From positions 1,909,501 through 1,973,500 of the forward strand of contig CP031585.1 in the NCBI GenBank assembly GCA_003217735.2: DNA of 64,000 bases, given 5' to 3'. This document shows positions 1-7,748 of the stretch, piece after piece. Positions within the stretch are counted from its first letter, which is position 1, and every line of letters starts with the position of its first letter. Source of the DNA: Marinibacterium anthonyi. Lineage in GTDB: Bacteria; Pseudomonadota; Alphaproteobacteria; Rhodobacterales; Rhodobacteraceae. Both the position numbers and the translations under genes were made by a program. Below the pieces are notes generated by a model. It ran no database searches. It saw only the letters and a program-made list of their open reading frames with translations, and had not been told where the DNA came from.

Positions 1-893
1 TGCTGCGCGAGGACGGGATCCTGTACGACGACGGCACCTGCGCGCGGCTGGCCGAAGATCATTACGTGGTCACCACCACGACCGCCAATGCCGGGCCGGT
101 CTATCGCAACATGGAATTCGCGCGCCAGGGGCTGTTCCCGGACATGGACGTGCAGATCGTGTCGACCACCGACGCCTGGGCGCAGATCGCCGTGGCGGGG
201 CCGAAATCGCGCACCCTGATCGAACGGATCGTCGATGAGGCCGATGTCTCGAACGCGGCGTTTCCCTTCATGGCCTGCGGTGCGGTCACCGTCGCCGGAG
301 GCCTGCGCGCGCGGCTTTTCCGGATCTCGTTCTCGGGTGAACTGGCCTATGAACTGGCCGTGCCCGCCCGCTATGGCGCGGCGGTGATGGCCAGGCTGAT
401 GGAGCTGGGCGCGGACCTGGGCGTTACCCCTTACGGGACCGAGGCGCTTGGCGTGCTGCGTGTCGAAAAGGGCCATGCGGCGGGGTCGGAACTGAACGGG
501 CAGACCACGGCGCAGATGCTGGGGATGGGACGGATGGTGTCGGTCAAGAAGGACAGTATCGGCGCGGTGATGTCGCGCCGTCCGGGGCTGGCGGACGACA
601 CGCGGCGGCTGGTGGGGCTGATGCCCATCCACCCGGACGACAAGGTCGTGCCCGGCGCGCATCTGTTCACCGACGGCGCGGCCCGGTCGATGGCGACAGA
701 CGAAGGCTGGATCACCTCGGCCTGCTATTCGCCGCATATGGAATGTTCCATCGGGCTGGGCTACCTCAGGGAAGGCGATCACCGGATGGACGAGGTGATC
801 GTGGCGGCGAACCCGCTGGAAGGGACCGAGGCGCGGCTGAAGGTCGTGTCGGCCCATTTCGTGGATCCCGAAGGAGGACGCCTGCGTGACTGA
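1..893 (+). CDS. soxA: sarcosine oxidase subunit alpha, C-terminal part (5' end outside window)
   Basis: Reading frame is open from base 3 and ends at TGA 891-893, giving 296 residues of the C-terminal part of a protein that normally has about 1000. The visible part is the GcvT/aminomethyltransferase-like folate-binding region (for example the segments TTTTANAGPVYRNMEF and SGELAYELAVP). In heterotetrameric sarcosine oxidase this domain handles the one-carbon unit released when sarcosine is oxidised to glycine, giving 5,10-methylene-tetrahydrofolate or formaldehyde plus hydrogen peroxide. The FAD/NAD-binding N-terminal half lies upstream of the window. The last 8 bases overlap the next gene, soxG, which fits the usual soxBDAG order. 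Confidence 0.93.
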   Translation, partial: LREDGILYDDGTCARLAEDHYVVTTTTANAGPVYRNMEFARQGLFPDMDVQIVSTTDAWAQIAVAGPKSRTLIERIVDEADVSNAAFPFMACGAVTVAGGLRARLFRISFSGELAYELAVPARYGAAVMARLMELGADLGVTPYGTEALGVLRVEKGHAAGSELNGQTTAQMLGMGRMVSVKKDSIGAVMSRRPGLADDTRRLVGLMPIHPDDKVVPGAHLFTDGAARSMATDEGWITSACYSPHMECSIGLGYLREGDHRMDEVIVAANPLEGTEARLKVVSAHFVDPEGGRLRD

Positions 894-1431
894 GCTTGTC
901 GCATCGACCGCGTTCGGGGGCACCGTGCCCCGGGTGGACCGCCTGGGCCCCGTGACCTTGACCGAACGGATGGACCTGGGCCTGGCGTCCCTGGCGCTGC
1001 GCTCGGGGGATCAGCCCACGCCCTTCGGGATGACCCTGGCGGAACCGGGGACCTGCGTGGCGGGCGAGGCCACGGGCTGTTTCTGGATGGCGCCGGGGCA
1101 GTGGATGATCGAAGGGCAGGGCAAGGCCGCGACGGATTTCGCGGCCGAGGTTCTGGCCCAGGCGCCGGGCTGTTCCGTGACCGAGCAGACCGATGGCTGG
1201 GTGATCGTCGACATCGACGGACCGGCCGAGGCGCTGGAACGGATGCGCGAGCGGCTGGTGAACCTGCCGGCGGCGGCGCTGGCGCCCGGCAAGGCGACGC
1301 GCACGCTGATGCACCACATGACCGTCTTCATCCTGCGCCGCTCCGAAGGGACGCTGACGGTGATGGGCATGCGGTCTTATGCCGGGTCGATCTGGCACGC
1401 GCTGGCCGTCACTGCGGAACGATTGGGTTAG
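886..1431 (+). CDS. soxG: sarcosine oxidase subunit gamma
   Basis: 181 residues, the usual size of the gamma subunit of heterotetrameric sarcosine oxidase, a small structural subunit of the cytosolic enzyme. The start is GTG at 886, overlapping the soxA stop by 8 bases, with a strong ribosome site AAGGAGGA at 871-878. The C-terminal half carries typical SoxG features (a segment on dividing residues EALERMRERLVNLP, then a MHHMTVFILRR stretch). It is translationally coupled to soxA and is the last gene of that operon. Its TAG stop overlaps the TAA stop of the convergent aminotransferase by a few bases, leaving no space for an intervening terminator. Confidence 0.9.
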   Translation: MTELVASTAFGGTVPRVDRLGPVTLTERMDLGLASLALRSGDQPTPFGMTLAEPGTCVAGEATGCFWMAPGQWMIEGQGKAATDFAAEVLAQAPGCSVTEQTDGWVIVDIDGPAEALERMRERLVNLPAAALAPGKATRTLMHHMTVFILRRSEGTLTVMGMRSYAGSIWHALAVTAERLG

Positions 1432-2726
1432 GCGTCCATCACCCGCCCCAGGGCGCGCAGGAAATGATCCACCTCCGCCGTGCTCAGGCACAGCGGCGGG
1501 CGGATCTTCAGCGTCGCGCCGTATTTCCCGGCGGCGCCGATCAGCACGCCTTCGCCCCGAAGCCCGTTGATGATCCGCGTCGTGGCATCGGGGTCCGGTT
1601 TGGCGCCGTCGGCCTTGCGGATGTCCACGCCCAGGAACAGCCCCGCGCCGCGCACCTCGCCGATCAACGGCGTCGTCCGGGCCAGCGCCAAAAGCCCCGA
1701 TTTCAGCCGCCCGCCGACATAGGCGGCGTTCTCCTGCAGCTTTTCGGCCTCGATCACCCGCAGCACGGCATGGCCCGCCGCCGCCGCCACCGGGTTGCCG
1801 CCGAACGTGTTGAAATACCCGACCTCGCGACAGAAGACGGCCAGCAATTCGGGCCGCGTCGCCATCGCGGCCATCGGGAACCCGTTGCCCATGGGCTTGC
1901 CCATGGTGACGATGTCGGGCGTCACCCCGTGCCGCCCGAAGCCCCAGAACGACGTGCCGGTGCGGGCAAAGCCCGGCTGCACCTCGTCGGCGATGAACAG
2001 GCCGCCGGCAATGCGCACGGCCTCGGCCCCGGCCTCGAGGAACCCGGGCGGGTCGGCAAAGACCCCGTCCGAGGAAAAGATGCTGTCGACCAGCAGCGCC
2101 GCCACCCGGTGCCCGCGCGCCTGCAGCGCCGCCATCGCCCGCGCCACGCTTTCGCCGAAGCTGCGCGCGGTCCGGGTGGTGGGCGCGGGAATGACCTCCA
2201 GCCAGTCGGGCGCGCCGCCGCGCTTCCAGGCCGATGGCGACACCTGCGTCACCAGGTCGGTGTTGCCGTGATAGGCGGTTTCGGTGACGATCACGCCGGC
2301 CGCCCGCGTCGCCGCCCGCGCGATGCGGATCGCCAGGTCGTTGGCTTCGGACCCCGAACAGGTCATCACCACGTTTTCCAGCCCCTCGGGCAACTTCGCC
2401 TTCAGCGCATCGATGTAATCGTCGACCACCTGCACCACGTAGCGCGTGTTGGTGTTCAGCCGCCCGATCTGGTCGCTGACGGCCTTCACGACCTCGGGAT
2501 GGGAATGGCCGACCGATGGCACGTTGTTGTAGAAATCCAGGTAGCGCGTGCCGTCCTTCGACTCCATCCAGGCGCCATGGGCCGACACCATCTCGATCGG
2601 GTCGCGGTAGAACAGGACCGACGCCGCGCCCAGGTTTCCCAGCCGCCGCGTCACCGCCGGATCCTGGGCTTCCGCCCCGGGGCGAAAGGCGTTCATGTCC
2701 AGGATCTGGCGGATCTCGTCGCTCAT
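1428..2726 (-). CDS. class-III PLP-dependent aminotransferase
   Basis: 432 residues, the normal size for a fold-type I class-III aminotransferase or the related phospholyases. It shows the cofactor site: GSEAND around residue 126, the Asp of IADEVQ at 248 (pairs with the pyridine nitrogen) and the Schiff-base Lys in MGKPMGNG at 277. Family members transaminate omega-amines, or, in the AGXT2L subgroup, eliminate phosphate from phosphoethanolamine or phosphohydroxylysine. Its start overlaps the stop of an APH-type kinase by 4 bases (ATGA), so the two are co-translated. That pairing fits the kinase-plus-phospholyase logic, but substrate cannot be read from the sequence. Confidence 0.88.
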   Translation of the reverse strand: MSDEIRQILDMNAFRPGAEAQDPAVTRRLGNLGAASVLFYRDPIEMVSAHGAWMESKDGTRYLDFYNNVPSVGHSHPEVVKAVSDQIGRLNTNTRYVVQVVDDYIDALKAKLPEGLENVVMTCSGSEANDLAIRIARAATRAAGVIVTETAYHGNTDLVTQVSPSAWKRGGAPDWLEVIPAPTTRTARSFGESVARAMAALQARGHRVAALLVDSIFSSDGVFADPPGFLEAGAEAVRIAGGLFIADEVQPGFARTGTSFWGFGRHGVTPDIVTMGKPMGNGFPMAAMATRPELLAVFCREVGYFNTFGGNPVAAAAGHAVLRVIEAEKLQENAAYVGGRLKSGLLALARTTPLIGEVRGAGLFLGVDIRKADGAKPDPDATTRIINGLRGEGVLIGAAGKYGATLKIRPPLCLSTAEVDHFLRALGRVMDA

Positions 2727-3724
2727 GCGGGCACCGTCGCCAGGTAATCCTCGGCCAGGGCCACGGTGCCTTCGGTAAAGGTTTCAAGCCCCGCCCAGGC
2801 GGCGGTTTCGGTTTCCGCGTGGCTGGCGATCCAGGCGGTCAGCAGCAGGCGGCGGAACATGATGAAGGTGGGCAGCATCGCTTCGTGTTCCGCATCCAGC
2901 GGCGCGACAGATCGGTAGCCCTGCAGCCAGGCGGCCTGCAGGTCGGGGATGTAGGGTTCGGTTTCCAGGAAGGAGATCGCGGCGGCGAAGTCATAGGCGA
3001 ACCAGGAAAACCCGCAATCGTCGAAATCGATCACCCCCAGCCGGTCGCCGTCGACCAGCAGGTTGGCCAGCCGCAGGTCGGCATGCACCAGCCCGAACCG
3101 GTCCGGCCCGGACCCGTAGGCGGCCAGGCGGGTGCGCAAGGACCCGGCAAGCCGGTCCAGCACCGCACGCCCGGCCTCCGTCAGACCCAGGGCCGCGCGC
3201 CAGTCGCCCCACAAGGGCTGGTCCCCAAAGGCGCTGTCCCAGTTCCAGGTCTTGCGCACGAACCCCTCGGGCGGCGTCCAGCGCCGCACGTGCCCGTGCA
3301 GCCGGGCCGATATCGCGCCCAGCATTTCGAACCCCGCCGTCAGCCGCGCATCGGTTCCGGGCTCGGTCCCGGGCATGAAGCGAAAGCCCACCACATGGCG
3401 CGTCTGGACCCCGTCTTCGAAGGCGGCGATATGGCCGCCGGCCGACAGGCGCAGCGGTTCGGGCGTGTCCACCGCATCCTCGGCGCGCAGCGCCTCGATC
3501 CAGGCCAGCTCGCTCTCGATCTCGGCCCTTGTGTGGTAATCGGGGCGATGCACCCGCAGGATCACCGGCGCGTCCAGCGCGGGATCCTCGGCCAGGAACG
3601 TCGCGTTTTCGGACAGGGTCAACAGCCGGACCCGGGTGTCGGGCCCCAGCCCCCACAGCGGCGCCAACTCCTGCGCGCCGCGGCGCAGGCGCTCAACGAA
3701 GGCATCGTCGTACAGTCCGGTCAT
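2723..3724 (-). CDS. aminoglycoside phosphotransferase (APH) family small-molecule kinase
   Basis: 333 residues with a protein-kinase-like fold of the APH/homoserine kinase II/hydroxylysine kinase family. The catalytic loop HADLRLANLL and the metal-binding DFDD motif are both intact, so it should be an active ATP-dependent kinase of a hydroxyl or amino-alcohol substrate. It is the first gene of a two-gene leftward operon with the class-III aminotransferase. In eukaryotes the hydroxylysine kinase and phospholyase families have this same combination, and that is the best guess for pathway logic here. The 164 bases to the divergent SDR gene should contain both promoters. It is not likely to be an antibiotic-resistance enzyme. 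Confidence 0.85.
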   Translation of the reverse strand: MTGLYDDAFVERLRRGAQELAPLWGLGPDTRVRLLTLSENATFLAEDPALDAPVILRVHRPDYHTRAEIESELAWIEALRAEDAVDTPEPLRLSAGGHIAAFEDGVQTRHVVGFRFMPGTEPGTDARLTAGFEMLGAISARLHGHVRRWTPPEGFVRKTWNWDSAFGDQPLWGDWRAALGLTEAGRAVLDRLAGSLRTRLAAYGSGPDRFGLVHADLRLANLLVDGDRLGVIDFDDCGFSWFAYDFAAAISFLETEPYIPDLQAAWLQGYRSVAPLDAEHEAMLPTFIMFRRLLLTAWIASHAETETAAWAGLETFTEGTVALAEDYLATVPA

Positions 3725-3888
3725 GTCATCGCCTGCCTTATTCTTCGGCGTTCCCTTTCCTCGCTAGGCAGGACCGCCCGGCAAGACAAGCCCACCCCTT
3801 GCCCAGCAGCGCGGGCCCCGGGTTCAGTTGGGCGGCGCTGCTGCAAAAGCAGCCGAAAACACCAGGCAACGTCAAGGGGAACAGGGGC

Positions 3889-4668
3889 ATGCTGACATCC
3901 ATCGCGGGCAAATCGACCATCGTCACGGGCGGATCAAAGGGCATCGGCAAGGGCATCGCGAAGGTCTTCGCGGCACAAGGCGCGCGCGTCATGATCGCCG
4001 CGCGGGGCGCCGAGGCGGGCGCGGCGGCGGTGGCCGAGGTCGAGGCCGCAGGCGGCACCGCTGCCTTCCATCAGACCGACGTGGCCGACTGGGACAGCGT
4101 GCAGGCCATGGTCGCCGCCACCACCCAGGCCTTCGGCGGCGTCGACATCCTGTGCGCCAACGCCGGGATCTTCCCGCAGATCAAGCTGATCGACATGTCG
4201 CCCGACGATTGGGACAACGTGATGAACACCAACCTCAAAAGCACCTTTCTGTGCGTCAAGGCCTGCATCCCGGCGTTCGAGGCGGCGGGCAAGGGCCGCG
4301 TGGTGGTCACATCGTCCATCACCGGGCCGGTCACCGGCTTTCCCGGCTGGGCGCACTACGGCGCGTCGAAATCGGGCCAGCTGGGGTTCCTGAAGACCGC
4401 CGCCATGGAACTGGCCCGCTACAAGACCACGATCAACGCGGTGATGCCGGGCAACATCTTTACCGAAGGGCTGCAGGATCTGGGGCAGGATTACCTGGAC
4501 ACGATGGCCGCCTCGATCCCGCTGAAACGGCTGGGCGCGGTCGAGGATATCGGCAATGCGGCGCTGTTCTTCGCCTCGGACGAGGCCGCCTATGTCACCG
4601 GCCAGCAGATTGTCGTGGACGGTGGTCAGATCCTTCCCGAAAGCCTGGAAGCGATTGACGAAATCTGA
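3889..4668 (+). CDS. short-chain dehydrogenase/reductase (SDR)
   Basis: 259 residues, classical SDR size. The nucleotide-binding glycine motif TGGSKGIG is at 13-20, NAG at 91-93, and the catalytic Ser142/143, Tyr157 and Lys161 (YGASK) are present, so it should be an active NAD(P)-dependent oxidoreductase related to 3-oxoacyl-ACP reductases. A longer open frame runs upstream, but ATG 3889 is chosen because the family starts a few residues before the first beta strand and AAGGGGAACAGGGG lies just before it. It is divergent from the kinase/aminotransferase pair, and may act in the same catabolic route. Substrate unknown. Confidence 0.9.
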   Translation: MLTSIAGKSTIVTGGSKGIGKGIAKVFAAQGARVMIAARGAEAGAAAVAEVEAAGGTAAFHQTDVADWDSVQAMVAATTQAFGGVDILCANAGIFPQIKLIDMSPDDWDNVMNTNLKSTFLCVKACIPAFEAAGKGRVVVTSSITGPVTGFPGWAHYGASKSGQLGFLKTAAMELARYKTTINAVMPGNIFTEGLQDLGQDYLDTMAASIPLKRLGAVEDIGNAALFFASDEAAYVTGQQIVVDGGQILPESLEAIDEI

Positions 4669-4843
4669 ACGCGGTTCGGCAGCCGTTCGCTGATATGACG
4701 AAGAAAGGATTAACATAAACCCTTTGTTAACCGTTTGCGGTGCCAGATGAGCGCAATTCGCGATCATACAGATCTGCACCTCCTACCGGCGCGCCAGGAT
4801 ACCTGGTCGGGCGGGGGGCCGACTGCGCCTGAGGAGCGTTGTT

Positions 4844-6763
4844 ATGCAGCACCGCAAACCGATCTCGGGGACAGCCGTGCTGCGCCTGTCCGCTGTTGCA
4901 ATCGTGCCGGTCGTCTGGGCGCTGACGGCCGATCCGGCCGCGGTTTCGGCCCCGTGGATCCGGGGGCTGGGCTGGGGCGTCGTGCTGTGCATGGTCGGCC
5001 TGTCCCTGCGCGAGATCTGGGGCGTGACGCGGGACGAAGACACCGCCGACCGGGGGCGCGACGACGGCAACAGCGATGTCGAAACCTTTTTTCAGCAGCG
5101 CCCCGAAGTCACCGTCATCCTGAACATCGAAGGCCGCATCGTCCGGTCCAACGCCGCTTTCCGCAAGATGGCCGGCCGCAGCGAAGCGCAGCTTGTCGGC
5201 TGCCGCCTGGACGAGATCAGCGCGCTGGACGGGCTGGCCGATTTCGCCTTCTGGGAAGAGGCCCGGCGCGCCGCCGAGCGTGGCAAGACCTGGAGCCGGC
5301 AGACCTGGGGCCACCGCGAGGACGGCAGCCTGTTCCCCGAACAGACCGTCGTGCGCGCGCTGCGCGATGCCGATGACCAGGTGGTCGGGTACACCTTCCT
5401 GGCCTTCGACGTGTCCGAACTGGTGATGACCAAGAAGGAACTGGAACGCAGCGCGCTGCAGGATCCGCTGACCGGCCTGTTCAACCGCCGTTATCTCGAG
5501 GCCGAGGCCGAGCTGGCCGTCGAACGCTGCCGGGGGCAGGGGCAGAAGCTGGGACTGCTTCTGCTGGATCTCGATGATTTCAAAAGCCTTAACGACCGGC
5601 GCGGCCACCAGTTCGGTGATGCGGTGCTGACCCATGTGGCCGAAACGCTGCGGGGCATCGTACCCCTGGGCGATATCATATCGCGGCTTGGCGGCGACGA
5701 ATTCGTCATTGTCTGCGAAGACGTGGAAGGCCCCGCCGACGTGCAGGCGCTGGCCGAGGAGATCCGTGGCGCGCTGTCGCTGCCTTTTGCCATCCAGGAC
5801 GAGACATTGCGGCTGAGCGTCAGCGTCGGGGCCAGCCTGTTTCCCGACGATGGCGACAGTTTCGACGGGCTACTGGGCCGGGCGGATGCGGCGATGTACC
5901 GGTGCAAGCAGCTGGGTCGCAACCGGGTGTCGCTGTTTGCCGCCGCCCGTGCCGTGCTTGACCGGCCCACCCAGGCCGACGCGCATGCGGCCGACCTGGA
6001 CGACGCGATCGAAAGCGACAGTTTCGTGCCCTATTTCCAGCCGATCGTCGATCTTGCCACCCGCGAGATGATCGGCGCCGAGGCGCTGTGCCGCTGGCAG
6101 CATCCGCGCCACGGGCTGCTGTTCCCGGCCTCGTTCATCTCGTCGGCCGAGGGCACGGGCCAGATCCGCGACATCGATCGTGCGATCATCCGCAAGGTCT
6201 GCGCGCAGATGGCGGAATGGCAGGACCGCAGCCGGGGATGCCTGCCCATTTCGGTGAACGTGTCCGCCGCGACCATGACCGAACCGGGGTTCGTGCGGTT
6301 CCTGGCCGATTGCTGCGCCGATTACGCGGTGCGCCCCGAGGATCTGGTGGTGGAGCTGACCGAAAGCATGCTGCTGCTGGCCGACGACCCGGGCCGGCGC
6401 AGCCTGTCGCGACTGCGGGCGCTGGGGGTGTCCATCGCGCTGGACGATTTCGGCACCGGGTTCTCGACGCTGTCGCTGCTGAAGGATCTGCCGTTCACCC
6501 GGCTCAAGATCGACCGCAGCTTTGTCGCCCATATCGAAACCAACAGGCGCGACCGCGAAATCGTGTCGAGCATCGTCTCGCTGGGGCATGCGCTGGGGGC
6601 GGATGTGGTCGTCGAAGGGGTCGAGACCGAAAGCCAGGCCGAGATCATCGCCGGCATCGGCAAGACCATCGCGCAGGGCTACCTGTTCGGCAAACCGATG
6701 CCGGCGGCCGAACTTGCCACCTGTGCCAACTGGAACTTCGAGACCATCGCCACGCAGGCCTGA
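4844..6763 (+). CDS. PAS-GGDEF-EAL cyclic-di-GMP signalling protein
   Basis: 639 residues. Order: two hydrophobic N-terminal segments (about 10-30 and 41-60) that should anchor it in the inner membrane, a PAS sensor domain (about 85-195), a GGDEF diguanylate cyclase domain with intact GGDEF at 283-287, and an EAL phosphodiesterase domain with EAL, an ELTES motif, DDFGTG and KIDRSF. Both catalytic sites look complete, so it could make and break c-di-GMP; the net activity cannot be predicted. The ATG at 4844 follows GAGGAG at 4831-4836. The 175 bases upstream contain an AT-rich stretch around 4702-4737 likely to hold the promoter. It is monocistronic. Confidence 0.92.
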   Translation: MQHRKPISGTAVLRLSAVAIVPVVWALTADPAAVSAPWIRGLGWGVVLCMVGLSLREIWGVTRDEDTADRGRDDGNSDVETFFQQRPEVTVILNIEGRIVRSNAAFRKMAGRSEAQLVGCRLDEISALDGLADFAFWEEARRAAERGKTWSRQTWGHREDGSLFPEQTVVRALRDADDQVVGYTFLAFDVSELVMTKKELERSALQDPLTGLFNRRYLEAEAELAVERCRGQGQKLGLLLLDLDDFKSLNDRRGHQFGDAVLTHVAETLRGIVPLGDIISRLGGDEFVIVCEDVEGPADVQALAEEIRGALSLPFAIQDETLRLSVSVGASLFPDDGDSFDGLLGRADAAMYRCKQLGRNRVSLFAAARAVLDRPTQADAHAADLDDAIESDSFVPYFQPIVDLATREMIGAEALCRWQHPRHGLLFPASFISSAEGTGQIRDIDRAIIRKVCAQMAEWQDRSRGCLPISVNVSAATMTEPGFVRFLADCCADYAVRPEDLVVELTESMLLLADDPGRRSLSRLRALGVSIALDDFGTGFSTLSLLKDLPFTRLKIDRSFVAHIETNRRDREIVSSIVSLGHALGADVVVEGVETESQAEIIAGIGKTIAQGYLFGKPMPAAELATCANWNFETIATQA

Positions 6764-7148
6764 ACCGCGCGTTTTCCATCAGGGACGCCTGTTTCCAAGG
6801 GGGGCTTCGTTGGGGCCTCTTTCGGGCTTCTTTTGGGCCGCTCCGGCGTTGCGCGAAACGGCCGAACACTTCGTTAACCACGTCCGGGCCACATGCAGGC
6901 AACTTGAGGGGACCGAAAAAGCCCGTCTGTTGCGAATCGCGTAGGGATGGGGAAGGCAATTCGACGTGACACAGGGTTAGCCCGCACAGCGGCCATGCAG
7001 GTGACGCCGGCTTGGTTCAGACAATCGCGGATCGCCCGGCCGGGAGGGCCGGGCATTGCGACAGGAGCCATCGGGAGGTTGGCCCGCGATCACGCGGGAA
7101 GGTTCATATCGGATCAGGTGGCGGGGCAGGCGTGGCCCCGGCGCGAGC
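6764..7148. other. intergenic region between convergent genes
   Basis: 385 bases between the c-di-GMP gene and a leftward small gene. No convincing coding frame was found. The only clear structure is a hairpin at 7034-7054, listed separately. Short frames here are GC-driven and have no start context. Confidence 0.6.
7034..7054. terminator. GC-rich hairpin between convergent genes
   Basis: Perfect 8-bp stem GCCCGGCC/GGCCGGGC with a 5-base loop. It lies between two gene ends that face each other and has no T-run, so it is a candidate bidirectional terminator or mRNA-stabilising hairpin. Confidence 0.45.
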
Positions 7149-7646
7149 CTATAAACTGCGTGGAACCCGGTCTCTTTCGCGGTCCTGGATCGGGTCCATC
7201 GGGCTTTCGGTCAGACCGGCGCTGTCGCTGGCATCCTCCAGCACGGCCGGGATCGGCGAGGCGTTGTCCGGCCGGTACTTGGGCACCAGGATCGTGGTCA
7301 GCGCCCCCAGGGCGCTGGCAAAGCGCACGACGACGGTCTGGTAGCCATCCATCACCCGGGTGGCGATCACGCGGATGCCGTTCAGCACGACCCGGGCCAG
7401 GTTGAACGTGACATTGGAATCGGCCAGCACCGTCGGATCCGGCCGACGCGGCAGATACTGGCGCAGCATCTCGACAAACCGGGGGCAGAACGTCTGTTCC
7501 AGCGGGCTGGCGGATTTGAACCGGGTCTGGTGCATGACATTGCCACAGGTCATGTCCATTCGGGCGACGAACCACTGCCCGGTGCCCAGGTCGCGAAAGA
7601 GCGAAATAGCGATCGCGCTGTTGTCTGTTTGGCTAAAGCTCGGCAT
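7149..7646 (-). CDS. hypothetical protein
   Basis: 165 residues, no family recognised and no signal peptide or membrane segment. The sequence has a balanced composition unlike the GC-shadow frames around it, with hydrophobic beta-like stretches (TVVVRFASALGALTTILVPKY) in the middle and a charged, probably disordered tail. It lies 102 bases downstream of the CheB-CheR fusion on the same strand, so it may be transcribed with it and be a partner in the same signalling path. The call as a real gene is based on composition and position only. Confidence 0.55.
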   Translation of the reverse strand: MPSFSQTDNSAIAISLFRDLGTGQWFVARMDMTCGNVMHQTRFKSASPLEQTFCPRFVEMLRQYLPRRPDPTVLADSNVTFNLARVVLNGIRVIATRVMDGYQTVVVRFASALGALTTILVPKYRPDNASPIPAVLEDASDSAGLTESPMDPIQDRERDRVPRSL

Positions 7647-7748
7647 CTGCCCGTCGTCTTGTTGTTACATGTTTTTGGCTGATCCGGTTTAGCCCCCAGA
7701 TCCTTGAAATATCCTTAACACTCAGCGATTGGCCGGGTAGCAAACCAT

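Noticed and set aside
766-2787. Long leftward frame opposite the sarcosine oxidase and aminotransferase genes
   Set aside because: Arg/Gly/Ala-rich shadow of the real aminotransferase and soxG; no family match and no plausible composition.
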